Positions 7,972 to 16,662 of a DNA stretch of 64,000 bases are shown piece after piece. This DNA is from Chitinophagales bacterium (lineage in GTDB: Bacteria > Bacteroidota > Bacteroidia > Chitinophagales > Chitinophagaceae). The notes under the pieces are model-generated. The model was not told the origin of the DNA, did not search any database, and saw only the letters and a list, made by a program, of their open reading frames with translations. How positions within the stretch are numbered: position 1 is the stretch's first letter; each line of letters opens with the position of its first letter. The position numbers were made by a program, and so were the translations under genes. The stretch lies in contig JAFLBJ010000001.1 of assembly GCA_017303415.1 (NCBI GenBank), positions 1,612,001 to 1,676,000 on the forward strand. The letters run 5' to 3'.

Positions 7972-9933
7972 ATGAGAATGAAGAGAATACTTGGTTTGCT
8001 GCAATTGTTCCTTGTTTCCGGGCTGGTCCAGGCCCAGTACGACCGTCATGTGGTAGCCTTTACCGATAAGGCCGGTACGCCTTACACGTTCAACAACCCT
8101 TCCGCTTATCTATCCACTCGTGCCATTGATCGCCGCACGCGCTATGGTATATCGATCGATAGTACCGATCTGCCTGTTACACCCCGTTATCTCGATAGCA
8201 TTCGTTCCGTACCCAATGTACAGGTACTGAATGTTTCCAAATGGATGAACCAGGTGGCCATTCGCACGGATGATCCGGCGGCATTGGCGAAGATCCAGAG
8301 TTTTCCTTTTGTGAAAACGGTGAATGCCGTAGCGCCCAGGCTTCGACCCGATCTGCCTCCCACAAGAAATAAATTTGACCAGGAAACGGCTAACGGTCCT
8401 GCTTTTCCATTTGCCGCCCGCGAAAACGGAACAGATGTCAATTATGGACAGACCTTTAACCAGGTGCATATTCATAATGGAGAGTTTCTTCATGACAGAG
8501 GTTTTCAGGGGCAGGGTATGGTGATCGCCGTACTCGATGGCGGGTTCTCTACCTATAAAACCAATCCCGCATTTGACAGCATCCGGCTCAATGGTCAGGT
8601 ACTGGGTGAATGGGATTTTGTACACAATGCCACAAACACCGATGGGTTCAGTGGACATGGCATGAACTGTTTGTCAACCATTGCGGCTAACCGACCGGGT
8701 ACCATGGTGGGGACTTCCCCTCAATCCAAATTCTGGTTATTTGTTACGGAAGATGTATCCAGTGAATATCCGATTGAAGAACATTTCTGGGTATGTGGCG
8801 CTGAATATGCGGATAGTGTGGGATCGGATCTGATATCCTCCTCATTGGGATATCAGGATTTTGATGACCCTTCCTTTGATCACCTCTATGCCGAAAGGAA
8901 TGGAAAGACCACCTTGATCACCCGTGCCGCCAACCTGGCTGCCAAAAAAGGAATGATCGTGATGAATAGCGCCGGGAACTATGGCGCACAAACATCACAG
9001 ATCAAGTTTGTTTCCTGTCCCGCAGATGGGGACAGTGTGGTAGCTGTTGGAGCCGTAAACAGTGCAGGAAATATTGCCGGGTTCTCGAGTTGGGGACCTA
9101 ATTCAGCAGGAAAGATCAAACCCAATGTGTCATCAGTCGGACAAGGAACCATCATTGCCAATGGGGCCGGTAATCCGGTGGGTGGAAATGGAACTTCCTT
9201 TGCCAATCCCAATATGGCCGGTTTAGTGAGTTGCCTCTGGCAGGCATTCCCCGAGTTCAATAACATGAAAGTGATTGACGCGCTGCAAAAGAGCGCACAC
9301 AAATACACCACCCCAGATGACCGTTTTGGGTATGGCATACCCAACATGCGTACCGCCTATTATATCCTGAAAGCGGATAAGAGCCGGCTCCAGTTTGGGC
9401 CTACTGGTTGGTTTCGTGCCCAACCCGATCCCTTTACCGACCAGATCGACGCGGAGTTTATTTCCGAAATATCGGGTGAGGTAAGACTTTATTTGCGCAA
9501 TGGATTGGGAACAAAATTGGACAGTGTGATACTGACTACCGATTCGCTCGATGTACGTCAGCATAGTTTCACCAACCTGGGAGGTTTACCCGGTGGCGTC
9601 TATTTTGTCAACTACAAAACTGCCACCAAAGACACCAGCATTTCCCTGACCAAGGAATCGACTCTTTTTGAAAATGACTGGTTGCGTGTATTCCCCAATC
9701 CTTTTGACCGTGACCTGTTTGTTACCTTCAAAGCACAGCTTACAGGGCAGGCACAGTTGATGTTGTATGATAGCCGCGGTCGCTTGGTAGCGGCAAATAA
9801 AAATCTATCTGTCCAAAAGGATGGAGTGTATACGGTTGATTTCCCAGTGATAAAGTCCATTGCAGCGGGGACCTATGTCCTGCGGTTTGATGATGGGGTG
9901 AATAAGCGGAGTGTGAAAGTGGTAAGGAAGTGA
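7972..9933 (+). CDS. Secreted S8 subtilisin-like peptidase with T9SS tail
   Basis: 653 residues from ATG 7972 (a second ATG two codons later is equally possible). Signal peptide 1-22 ends VQAQ. The S8 catalytic triad is visible: Asp189 in VIAVLDGGF, His229 in SGHGMNCL and Ser409 in NGTSFANPNMAG, with the oxyanion Asn in MNSAGNYG (about 336). Residues 570-653 form a type A T9SS sorting domain: VFPNPF at its start and a GTYVLRF ... VKVVRK end. The protein should cross the outer membrane through T9SS and be released or attached to the surface. Its stop codon directly abuts that of the convergent methyltransferase gene (TGATTA at 9931-9936), leaving no terminator. Confidence 0.93.
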   Translation: MRMKRILGLLQLFLVSGLVQAQYDRHVVAFTDKAGTPYTFNNPSAYLSTRAIDRRTRYGISIDSTDLPVTPRYLDSIRSVPNVQVLNVSKWMNQVAIRTDDPAALAKIQSFPFVKTVNAVAPRLRPDLPPTRNKFDQETANGPAFPFAARENGTDVNYGQTFNQVHIHNGEFLHDRGFQGQGMVIAVLDGGFSTYKTNPAFDSIRLNGQVLGEWDFVHNATNTDGFSGHGMNCLSTIAANRPGTMVGTSPQSKFWLFVTEDVSSEYPIEEHFWVCGAEYADSVGSDLISSSLGYQDFDDPSFDHLYAERNGKTTLITRAANLAAKKGMIVMNSAGNYGAQTSQIKFVSCPADGDSVVAVGAVNSAGNIAGFSSWGPNSAGKIKPNVSSVGQGTIIANGAGNPVGGNGTSFANPNMAGLVSCLWQAFPEFNNMKVIDALQKSAHKYTTPDDRFGYGIPNMRTAYYILKADKSRLQFGPTGWFRAQPDPFTDQIDAEFISEISGEVRLYLRNGLGTKLDSVILTTDSLDVRQHSFTNLGGLPGGVYFVNYKTATKDTSISLTKESTLFENDWLRVFPNPFDRDLFVTFKAQLTGQAQLMLYDSRGRLVAANKNLSVQKDGVYTVDFPVIKSIAAGTYVLRFDDGVNKRSVKVVRK

Positions 9934-11211
9934 TTAATGGATTTCAAAAAAAGCCGAATACAAGCTATCTGCTCTCTTTGTATAGCCTTCAATGCTTCCA
10001 CTTCCGAGGCAGGTTAATGAGAAATTCTCTTCGAGCCATTTTACATTTCCTTCATTCTCTTCCTTAAATACCGAGCAGGTAATATACACCAACCGTCCTC
10101 CGGGTTTTAAATGAGGCAGGCTGTTCGTCAGTATCTGGCGCTGGAGCTGTACATATTCCCCGATCTTTTCCTGCTCAAAAAATACCAATTGCTCGGGTGT
10201 TCGTCCCCAGGTACCGCTACCCGTACAGGGCGCATCCACCACCATGAGATCGAATTTTTTATTCCCTTCAAAGGATACAGGTCGTGTAAGATCGGCGACA
10301 AATTTTTTGTATCCCTGGATACCCGCTTCTGAAAAACGGGTGGAGAGATTGGAGAGTATCGACGCGCGGGAGTCACTGACTGTAAGATCGAGGGGGCCGA
10401 TCAGATCCCATAATAAAATGGATTTTCCTCCCGAGGCAGCACATACATCCCAGACCAGGATTTTGGGGATTTTTGGATTTTCAGGATTGATTTTTGGGAT
10501 TGAATTCTTTAAATCAATATTGGAAGGTTCCCAATCCTCAATTTTATTTTCTTGCGGTGAATTCTTTAAATCAATCCTGAAAATCCACCAATCCCCCCAA
10601 TCCTGGTCAAGACAATGTTGCGAGCTCAGATCCTGCACCACTACCTCTCTATTCACCTCCACCACCTCCTCCAATTTAATCCCATTCTGCACCTGTAATG
10701 TATGAGACCCGATAAGGGTATAGGGTATTTTGGCGGTGTTGAGTTTTTCGATCACTGCTTTTTCATGACCCGGACGGATACGAAGATAGAGATCGGGTTG
10801 GATCAGAAAGGAAAGTGAATAGGAGGGCCCTTCAATTCCGTGGCTCAGTTGATCTAGCCAGGGGAAAATTCCGGAAGGATCAAATGGTCGGTTAAGCCGA
10901 TCGATTTTTTCTGCTTGTGTCAGATGTATCTGTTCATTCCATTCCGGTCGCAGGGAAGCTAAAAGATCGGATGGTTCCTGATGGGTTAAAAAATAGCCGG
11001 TTAATATTCGTTCTTCGGTGGACAGGGATAGCCCGGCTTTTCCGAGACGAAAAGCGGAATAGCAGAGGTCAGATATGACCTTACGGTCCCGGGAACCAAA
11101 TTTCTTTTCTGTTTTAAACCAGGCTTTCAGAAAATGGGAAAAGGGCATTTCACCCTTATACATTTCCAGCAGTTGGCAGGCGGTATTGATATGTGAATGG
11201 TGGCGGCTCAG
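9934..11211 (-). CDS. RsmB/NOP-family rRNA m5C methyltransferase
   Basis: 425 residues if started at CTG 11211; the first ATG is at 11163, but the 16 codons before it (LSRHHSHINTACQLLE) match the conserved family N-terminus, so a CTG start is likely. The SAM-binding loop is VWDVCAASGGKS (about 253-264), and the two catalytic cysteines are in DAPCTGSG (about 329) and ITCSVF (about 379). It should transfer a methyl group to a cytosine of 16S rRNA. An unusual low-complexity insert, residues about 202-252, precedes the SAM loop and is encoded by an inverted repeat (10458-10606). It is the last gene of the sucA-sucB run. Confidence 0.88.
   Translation of the reverse strand: MSRHHSHINTACQLLEMYKGEMPFSHFLKAWFKTEKKFGSRDRKVISDLCYSAFRLGKAGLSLSTEERILTGYFLTHQEPSDLLASLRPEWNEQIHLTQAEKIDRLNRPFDPSGIFPWLDQLSHGIEGPSYSLSFLIQPDLYLRIRPGHEKAVIEKLNTAKIPYTLIGSHTLQVQNGIKLEEVVEVNREVVVQDLSSQHCLDQDWGDWWIFRIDLKNSPQENKIEDWEPSNIDLKNSIPKINPENPKIPKILVWDVCAASGGKSILLWDLIGPLDLTVSDSRASILSNLSTRFSEAGIQGYKKFVADLTRPVSFEGNKKFDLMVVDAPCTGSGTWGRTPEQLVFFEQEKIGEYVQLQRQILTNSLPHLKPGGRLVYITCSVFKEENEGNVKWLEENFSLTCLGSGSIEGYTKRADSLYSAFFEIH
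10458..10606. repeat. Inverted repeat inserted in frame inside the methyltransferase gene
   Basis: Arms 10458-10493 and 10571-10606 are complementary at about 32 of 36 positions (GGATTTTCAGGATTGA versus its complement). A 17-base direct repeat GAATTCTTTAAATCAAT occurs at 10502-10518 and 10559-10575 and encodes the duplicated residues IDLKNS. The sequence type (AATCCTGAAAATCC words) is that of intergenic repeats, here carried in a coding frame. Confidence 0.9.
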
Positions 11212-11212
11212 T

Positions 11213-12076
11213 TTATTGGTAATAAAATACGGTATTCGTAGTCACGCCCTGACGGGTTGATTGGGAAGTAGCGGGTTTGTTCTGTGAGTTATAGGTATAG
11301 GAAATAGTCATGTTGAAACTTCCTGCACCAGTAGCCAGATCCTGTAAGGCGATTGAGGTGGCATTGTTGGTGGAACTCCAATCAGCTTTTAGCATCGCGG
11401 CAGCTTCTGTGCTGGATAATTTTATCGGACTAACTTTTGTATCAAAGGTATTGTCAATAACAGCAATAAGGTCCCAACTACTTGTTGTTGCGTCATAAGA
11501 ATACGATTGATTCTTGATGACATTTCCTTCGGCACTATAAGTGAACTCAAACTTAACATTCAACGCCATGGGTGCGCCAAGGGCAGGGCTGCCATTATAA
11601 GTATCTTGCCTTATTATTAGCCCGCTTGAGTTATAGGTGAAAACGGTGCTGTCCACACTGGTAAACCCACCCAATGTTAATTCGGTCGCACGGGCTGTAT
11701 ACCGACTACTTCCTGCATCATAATAGATTTTGGAAACCGCGCTATCGATACCCATGGCCTGGAATTGTGGGTTTTTTTGAATAACATGAGTGATGATGCC
11801 AGAAGCATTGCGAACGACCCGGATGTCGTTCTCAAAGTCCTGGCCATTGGATTTGCCTTTAATGAATTCCCGCATCAAACGTTTGGAAGCATCGTAGGTA
11901 TAATTGGTTACCAGAGAATCAGCGCCAGTCTTGGCTACCGTTTTTATTAATAATTCTCCAACTGAGTTTCCATTTGTATTTCCGGTACCGCCACCATCTT
12001 CAGAACTGATCTCTTTTTGACATGCGGTCAATCCTGCCATCAGGGATATGGCAGCGAGGGTAATTCTTATTTTCAT
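11213..12076 (-). CDS. Lipoprotein, unknown
   Basis: 287 residues. The signal ends LMAGLTAC with a lipobox cysteine at 19, followed by a Gly/Asn-rich linker (DGGGTGNTNGNS). The body has short beta-hairpin repeats of the type NYTYDASKRL, FTYNSSGLII, FTYSAEGNVI, and ISYTYNSQNK, resembling YD/RHS-like strands or the DUF4595 group. It starts 11 bases after sucB and ends one base before the CTG start of the methyltransferase, so it is cotranscribed with them. Probably membrane-anchored on the periplasmic side; role unknown. Confidence 0.75.
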   Translation of the reverse strand: MKIRITLAAISLMAGLTACQKEISSEDGGGTGNTNGNSVGELLIKTVAKTGADSLVTNYTYDASKRLMREFIKGKSNGQDFENDIRVVRNASGIITHVIQKNPQFQAMGIDSAVSKIYYDAGSSRYTARATELTLGGFTSVDSTVFTYNSSGLIIRQDTYNGSPALGAPMALNVKFEFTYSAEGNVIKNQSYSYDATTSSWDLIAVIDNTFDTKVSPIKLSSTEAAAMLKADWSSTNNATSIALQDLATGAGSFNMTISYTYNSQNKPATSQSTRQGVTTNTVFYYQ

Positions 12077-12087
12077 GTTTATGGTTT

Positions 12088-13317
12088 TTATAATTCCAAT
12101 AAGGCTTTCACAGGGTCTTTTCCAAACAGCAGTTGCTGCGGATTTTCGAGTAATTCCTTTACACGCACCAAAAAGCTGACCGATTCCCGGCCATCAATGA
12201 TCCGGTGATCATAGCTTAGCGCGAGGTACATCATCGGACGGATCACAACCTGTCCATTGAGGGCTATGGGACGCTCTTCGATCTTGTGCATACCCAGGAT
12301 GGCGCTTTGAGGAATATTGATGATCGGCGTACTCAGCATGGAACCAAATACACCCCCATTGGTGATGGTAAAGGTTCCGCCTTGTAACTCTTCCATGGTG
12401 AGTTTATTGTCACGCGCCTTGCCAGCCAGTTCCACCACCTTTCTCTCCACATCGGCCATGCTCAGGCTTTCCACATTGCGCATAACCGGCACCGTTAATC
12501 CCCGTGGGGTGGAAACTGCGATAGAGATATCACAATAATCATGGTAGATGAGTTCTTCTCCGTCTATATAGGCGTTTACCGTTGGCCATTCCTGCAAGGC
12601 AAAGGCACAGGCTTTGGCAAAAAAGCTCATAAAGCCCAGGTTTACGCCATGTATCTCTTTGAATTTGTCTTTGTACTGCGCCCGAATGTCCATCACCGGT
12701 TGCATGTTCACCTCATTGAAGGTGGTGAGCATGGCCGTAGTATTCTTGGCTTCCACCAACCGGCGCGAAATGGTCTTGCGCAGGTTGCTCATCTTTTCTT
12801 TCCGCTGGTTACGGGAAAAAAGTTCCGCACCGGCCTTGGTACCCGGGTGGCTCAGCGCCGCGAGTACATCATCTTTCAATATTTTACCAGCCGATCCACT
12901 CGGGGTCACGGTCTTTGGATCGATCTTTTTATCAGCGATAATGGCAGCGGCCACCGGAGAAGCTTTAAGGGATCCATTTCCTGATGAAGCTGCGGCAGCA
13001 GTGGTGGTTTGGGTGGTGGTGGATGCAGTGGCGGGTGTGGCCGCGGCGGCGGGTGCAGCTGTTTCGGCTTTGGCGGGTTTAGCAGCTGTTTCGTCAATAG
13101 AGCCCAGGGCATCTCCGATCTTCAGGGTATCGCCTTCATTGGCGGCCCATTTCAATATACCGGCCTGTTCGGCATTGACTTCAAAAGTGGCTTTCTCACT
13201 TTCCAGTTCGGCGATCACTTCATCCCTTTCTACATAATCACCTTCTTTCTTTACCCATTTCAACAGGGTCACTTCGCTGATGGATTCGCCAACCGTTGGT
13301 ACTTTAATGTTGATCAT
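12088..13317 (-). CDS. sucB: Dihydrolipoyl succinyltransferase, E2 of 2-oxoglutarate dehydrogenase
   Basis: 409 residues. An N-terminal lipoyl domain with Lys42 in [11 protein letters not shown] carries the swinging arm. An Ala/Pro/Thr-rich linker (about 77-112) follows, then a peripheral subunit-binding domain ([13 protein letters not shown], about 118-155) and the catalytic domain ending in [11 protein letters not shown] with His371 and Asp375. It moves the succinyl group from E1 to CoA in the TCA cycle. It starts 21 bases after sucA, so the two are one operon. The E3 subunit is not in the window. Confidence 0.96.
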   Translation of the reverse strand: MINIKVPTVGESISEVTLLKWVKKEGDYVERDEVIAELESEKATFEVNAEQAGILKWAANEGDTLKIGDALGSIDETAAKPAKAETAAPAAAATPATASTTTQTTTAAAASSGNGSLKASPVAAAIIADKKIDPKTVTPSGSAGKILKDDVLAALSHPGTKAGAELFSRNQRKEKMSNLRKTISRRLVEAKNTTAMLTTFNEVNMQPVMDIRAQYKDKFKEIHGVNLGFMSFFAKACAFALQEWPTVNAYIDGEELIYHDYCDISIAVSTPRGLTVPVMRNVESLSMADVERKVVELAGKARDNKLTMEELQGGTFTITNGGVFGSMLSTPIINIPQSAILGMHKIEERPIALNGQVVIRPMMYLALSYDHRIIDGRESVSFLVRVKELLENPQQLLFGKDPVKALLEL

Positions 13318-13338
13318 ATATTCGCTGTTGCGCTGTAT

Positions 13339-16101
13339 TTAAATTGAAAATGCAGTGTCGATGATCTCGCTTTGTTCCTGTGCATGTACTTTGGCAAAGC
13401 CGGTGGCCGTAGCGGCACTGGGTTGCCGGCTGATGACACCATAGTTGATGCTCTTCAGGTTCATTTGCAGGAAACTGGCCGCACCCATATTCAGTGGTTC
13501 TTCCTGAACCCAGAACCAGGTAGCCCGGCTGTATTTCTTGTACAGGGCTTCCAGTTGTTTTTCCGGTAAGGGGTACAATTGCTCCAGGCGTATAAGAGCG
13601 GTATTCCTGATATTCTCTTTTTGTTGTCTTTCTGCCAGGTCAAAGTAGATCTTGCCGCTGCAGAACAACACTTTGGTCACTTGTTGCGGATCGGTGATAA
13701 AGGCATCATCGATCACTTCCTGAAAACCTCCCGACATGAAGGCGGATTCAGGAGAATAAGAACCCGGGTGACGAAGATTGGCTTTTGGCGAAAAATTCAC
13801 CAATGGCTTACGGAAGGGCCATGCAAGTTGACGGCGCAGGGCATGGAACAGGTTAGCGGCCGTAGTGATATTGGTGATCACCATATTCAATTCGGCACAC
13901 ATTTGGAGAAAACGTTCCATCCGCGCACTGGAGTGTTCGGGTCCCTGGCCTTCATATCCATGGGGCAGCAGCATGGTAACTCCATTCATCCGGTTCCATT
14001 TTTGCTCACCGGCAGAAATGAACTGGTCGATCATGGTTTGGGCTCCGTTGCTGAAATCGCCAAACTGGGCTTCCCACAGAACCAGGGCATGTGGATTGGC
14101 CATGGCGTATCCATATTCAAATCCCAATACACCATACTCACTCAGCAGGGAATTATATATCCTGAATTTACCGGTAGCGCCGGGTATGCGGCTCAACCGG
14201 AAATAAGCTTCATCCGTATTTTCATCGCGCAGGATGGCATGGCGATGGGAGAAGGTACCCCGACGTACATCCTGTCCGCTCATCCGGACATCATTGCCAT
14301 CTAAGATGATACTTGCATAGGCCATGAGTTCTCCGGTGGCCCAGTCTATTTTCTTTTCGGTGAGATAAAGCTTGATCTTATCCTGCAGGATCTTTTCCAC
14401 TTTCCGCAGGGGTTTGAACCCTTCGGGCCATTTCATGATGGCATCAAAAATAGTTTGAAACTGCTCGGCGGTGATGGCGGTAATGGGTGACTGGTCAAAG
14501 TCTTCATGGTTCGCACGACGCAGGCTCCTCCACCATTGTTCAGGTTGCTGGTAATGATAGGGAAGGGGATTTTGTTTTACCCCATCCAGTCGCGCCTGCA
14601 GGTCCTGCCAGAATTTGGCCTCCATGTTCTTTGCCAGGTCCTGCGCATCGGGTTCCCCATTCTCCATCAGGTATTGAGTATACACTTCCCGTGGGTTAGG
14701 GTGTTTATCGATCAGCGCATACAGATGTGGCTGGGTAAATTTGGGGTCATCGCCTTCATTGTGTCCATGTTTGCGATAGCAAACCATATCAATGAATACA
14801 TCGCTGTTAAATTCCTGGCGATAGCGCGTAGCGATCTCCACACATTTCACCACGGCTTCGGGGTCATCGCCGTTCACGTGCATGACCGGGGCCTGGATCA
14901 TAGCTGCCAGCGAGGTACAATAATCGGAACTGCGGGCATCATCAAAATCGGTAGTAAATCCGATCTGGTTATTGATCACAAAATGAATCGTTCCTCCGGT
15001 ATGGTAGCCCTGAAGATTGCTCATTTGTAAAACTTCATATACGATACCCTGACCAGCTACAGAGGCATCTCCGTGTATCAGGATGGGAAGGATCTTGTCA
15101 AATTGCTCTTCGTACATCACATCCGCCTTGGCGCGGGCAAAGCCCACAACCACGGGGTCCACCGCCTCGAGGTGCGATGGGTTGGGCATGAGTTTCAGAT
15201 AAACACGGCGGTTGTCTTCCGTGGTGATCTCACTACCGTAACCCATATGGTATTTCACATCGCCACTGCCCATGGTCTGGTCCATTTTGGCCGTGCCTTC
15301 AAATTCACTAAAGATCTGTTCATAGGTCTTGCCCATGATATTTGCCAGTACATTCAAGCGGCCACGGTGGGCCATCCCGATCACGACTTCCTGCACATCA
15401 TATTGAGCGCCGGTATGGATGATCGCATCGAGGGCGGCAATTGTACTTTCTCCCCCTTCGAGGGAGAAACGTTTTTGTCCTACATATTTGGTGTGAAGGA
15501 ATTTTTCAAAGATGACACCGTCATTTATTTTTTGCAGGATCCTTCTTCTTTTTTCCAGGGAAAGAGGACGCACAAAATCTTTTTCCATTTCCCGCGTGAG
15601 CCAGTCCACTTTTACCTGGTTGCTGATATACTTGAACTCGATACCGACCTTTCCGGCATAGCATTGTTGCAAATGATTCAATATCTGTCGAAGCGTGGCT
15701 GGTCCCAGTCCGATCAGGTTACCTGCCTGAAAGGTCCGGTCCATATCGTTCTCTGTCAGCCCAAAGAAATCGAGGTTAAGATTTGCTCCACGGTCTTTAC
15801 GCTTACGAATGGGATTGGTATCCGCGATCAGGTGGGCCTTATTCCGGTAACCCAGGATCAACCGATAGGCACCTAATTCCTTGGCCCAGTCAAGGGAGGA
15901 AGGAGTGGAGGGCAGGGTTTCAGACGTTGATGTCGGGGATTTGCCGTTCAACGCAGGCTTAGCAGAACTGACAGCAAAATCGAATCCCTCAAAGAATTTA
16001 CGGAATTCAGGGTCAACAGTTTCGGGGTTCCTGAGAAAATCCTGGTAAATCGTTTCAATATAAGCAGGGGACGAACTCGTTATGTAGGAAAAATCCTTCA
16101 T
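13339..16101 (-). CDS. sucA: 2-oxoglutarate dehydrogenase E1 component
   Basis: 920 residues from ATG 16101 (a TTG two codons upstream is an alternative). The N-terminus SPAYIETIYQDFLRNPE is the E1o signature for docking to E2. The thiamine diphosphate region holds AHRGRLNVLANI, HGDASVAGQG and NNQIGFTT; the C-terminal transketolase-like part has EAQFGDFSNGAQ and LLPHGYEGQGPEHSS. It decarboxylates 2-oxoglutarate in the TCA cycle. First gene of a minus-strand run with sucB, a lipoprotein and the methyltransferase. Length and motifs are normal for the family. Confidence 0.97.
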   Translation of the reverse strand: MKDFSYITSSSPAYIETIYQDFLRNPETVDPEFRKFFEGFDFAVSSAKPALNGKSPTSTSETLPSTPSSLDWAKELGAYRLILGYRNKAHLIADTNPIRKRKDRGANLNLDFFGLTENDMDRTFQAGNLIGLGPATLRQILNHLQQCYAGKVGIEFKYISNQVKVDWLTREMEKDFVRPLSLEKRRRILQKINDGVIFEKFLHTKYVGQKRFSLEGGESTIAALDAIIHTGAQYDVQEVVIGMAHRGRLNVLANIMGKTYEQIFSEFEGTAKMDQTMGSGDVKYHMGYGSEITTEDNRRVYLKLMPNPSHLEAVDPVVVGFARAKADVMYEEQFDKILPILIHGDASVAGQGIVYEVLQMSNLQGYHTGGTIHFVINNQIGFTTDFDDARSSDYCTSLAAMIQAPVMHVNGDDPEAVVKCVEIATRYRQEFNSDVFIDMVCYRKHGHNEGDDPKFTQPHLYALIDKHPNPREVYTQYLMENGEPDAQDLAKNMEAKFWQDLQARLDGVKQNPLPYHYQQPEQWWRSLRRANHEDFDQSPITAITAEQFQTIFDAIMKWPEGFKPLRKVEKILQDKIKLYLTEKKIDWATGELMAYASIILDGNDVRMSGQDVRRGTFSHRHAILRDENTDEAYFRLSRIPGATGKFRIYNSLLSEYGVLGFEYGYAMANPHALVLWEAQFGDFSNGAQTMIDQFISAGEQKWNRMNGVTMLLPHGYEGQGPEHSSARMERFLQMCAELNMVITNITTAANLFHALRRQLAWPFRKPLVNFSPKANLRHPGSYSPESAFMSGGFQEVIDDAFITDPQQVTKVLFCSGKIYFDLAERQQKENIRNTALIRLEQLYPLPEKQLEALYKKYSRATWFWVQEEPLNMGAASFLQMNLKSINYGVISRQPSAATATGFAKVHAQEQSEIIDTAFSI

Positions 16102-16296
16102 CGACAAGGGGAATTTTTATTGGAGCACAAATATCGTTCAAAAAGTGCAGAGTTGATTGATCCGGCCTGGCCTTCTACTTCCTTGATAATCATTAGTACC
16201 TTGCGCCCTGGCGCCTTGGCACTCAGGCACTTTCCTCTTTTTTCCTTAAAATCCCTAAAAATCAAGGTCCTTTTTGGAAATATCTCCCATTCCCCC

Positions 16297-16304
16297 TACC
16301 TTTG
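16297..16304 (+). promoter_or_regulatory. Putative -7 box of rpsT
   Basis: TACCTTTG fits TAnnTTTG; TTTG at 16273-16276 about 20 bases upstream could serve as the -33 element. The ATG follows at 16341. Confidence 0.65.
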
Positions 16305-16340
16305 CCTCCCTAAATTTTAGGACAAAAACTCTGAATTTAT

Positions 16341-16598
16341 ATGGCTAATCACAAGGCTACCAAGAAGGATGTTCGTCAGGCAACTAAGCGCCGGGAAAGA
16401 AATAAATATTACGGTAAAACCACCCGTAATGCCATTCGTGACCTGCGCTCTCAGGAGGAAAAAGCGGCAGCCGGAGAAGAATACCCCAAGGTAGCTTCCA
16501 TGATCGATAAACTCGCTAAACGCGGTATCATCCACAAGAACAAAGCAGCCAACCTGAAAAGCAAGCTGGCCAAGAAGGTGAATACCCTCGCCAAGTAA
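16341..16598 (+). CDS. rpsT: 30S ribosomal protein S20
   Basis: 85 residues, highly basic, with the S20 start [20 protein letters not shown] and the helical C-terminal [20 protein letters not shown]. It binds 16S rRNA early in assembly of the small subunit. It stands alone with a -7 box upstream and a hairpin terminator downstream, as is usual for S20. Confidence 0.97.
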   Translation: MANHKATKKDVRQATKRRERNKYYGKTTRNAIRDLRSQEEKAAAGEEYPKVASMIDKLAKRGIIHKNKAANLKSKLAKKVNTLAK

Positions 16599-16615
16599 GC
16601 TTTTAAATAATTTAT

Positions 16616-16650
16616 AAAAAAAGGCATCCATACCGGGTGCCTTTTTTATT
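16616..16650 (+). terminator. Rho-independent terminator of rpsT
   Basis: GGCATCC and GGGTGCC form a seven-pair stem with one G-U pair and a short loop, followed by TTTTTT (16642-16647). It lies about 25 bases after the rpsT stop. Confidence 0.85.
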
Positions 16651-16662
16651 TTTAGCCAAATT

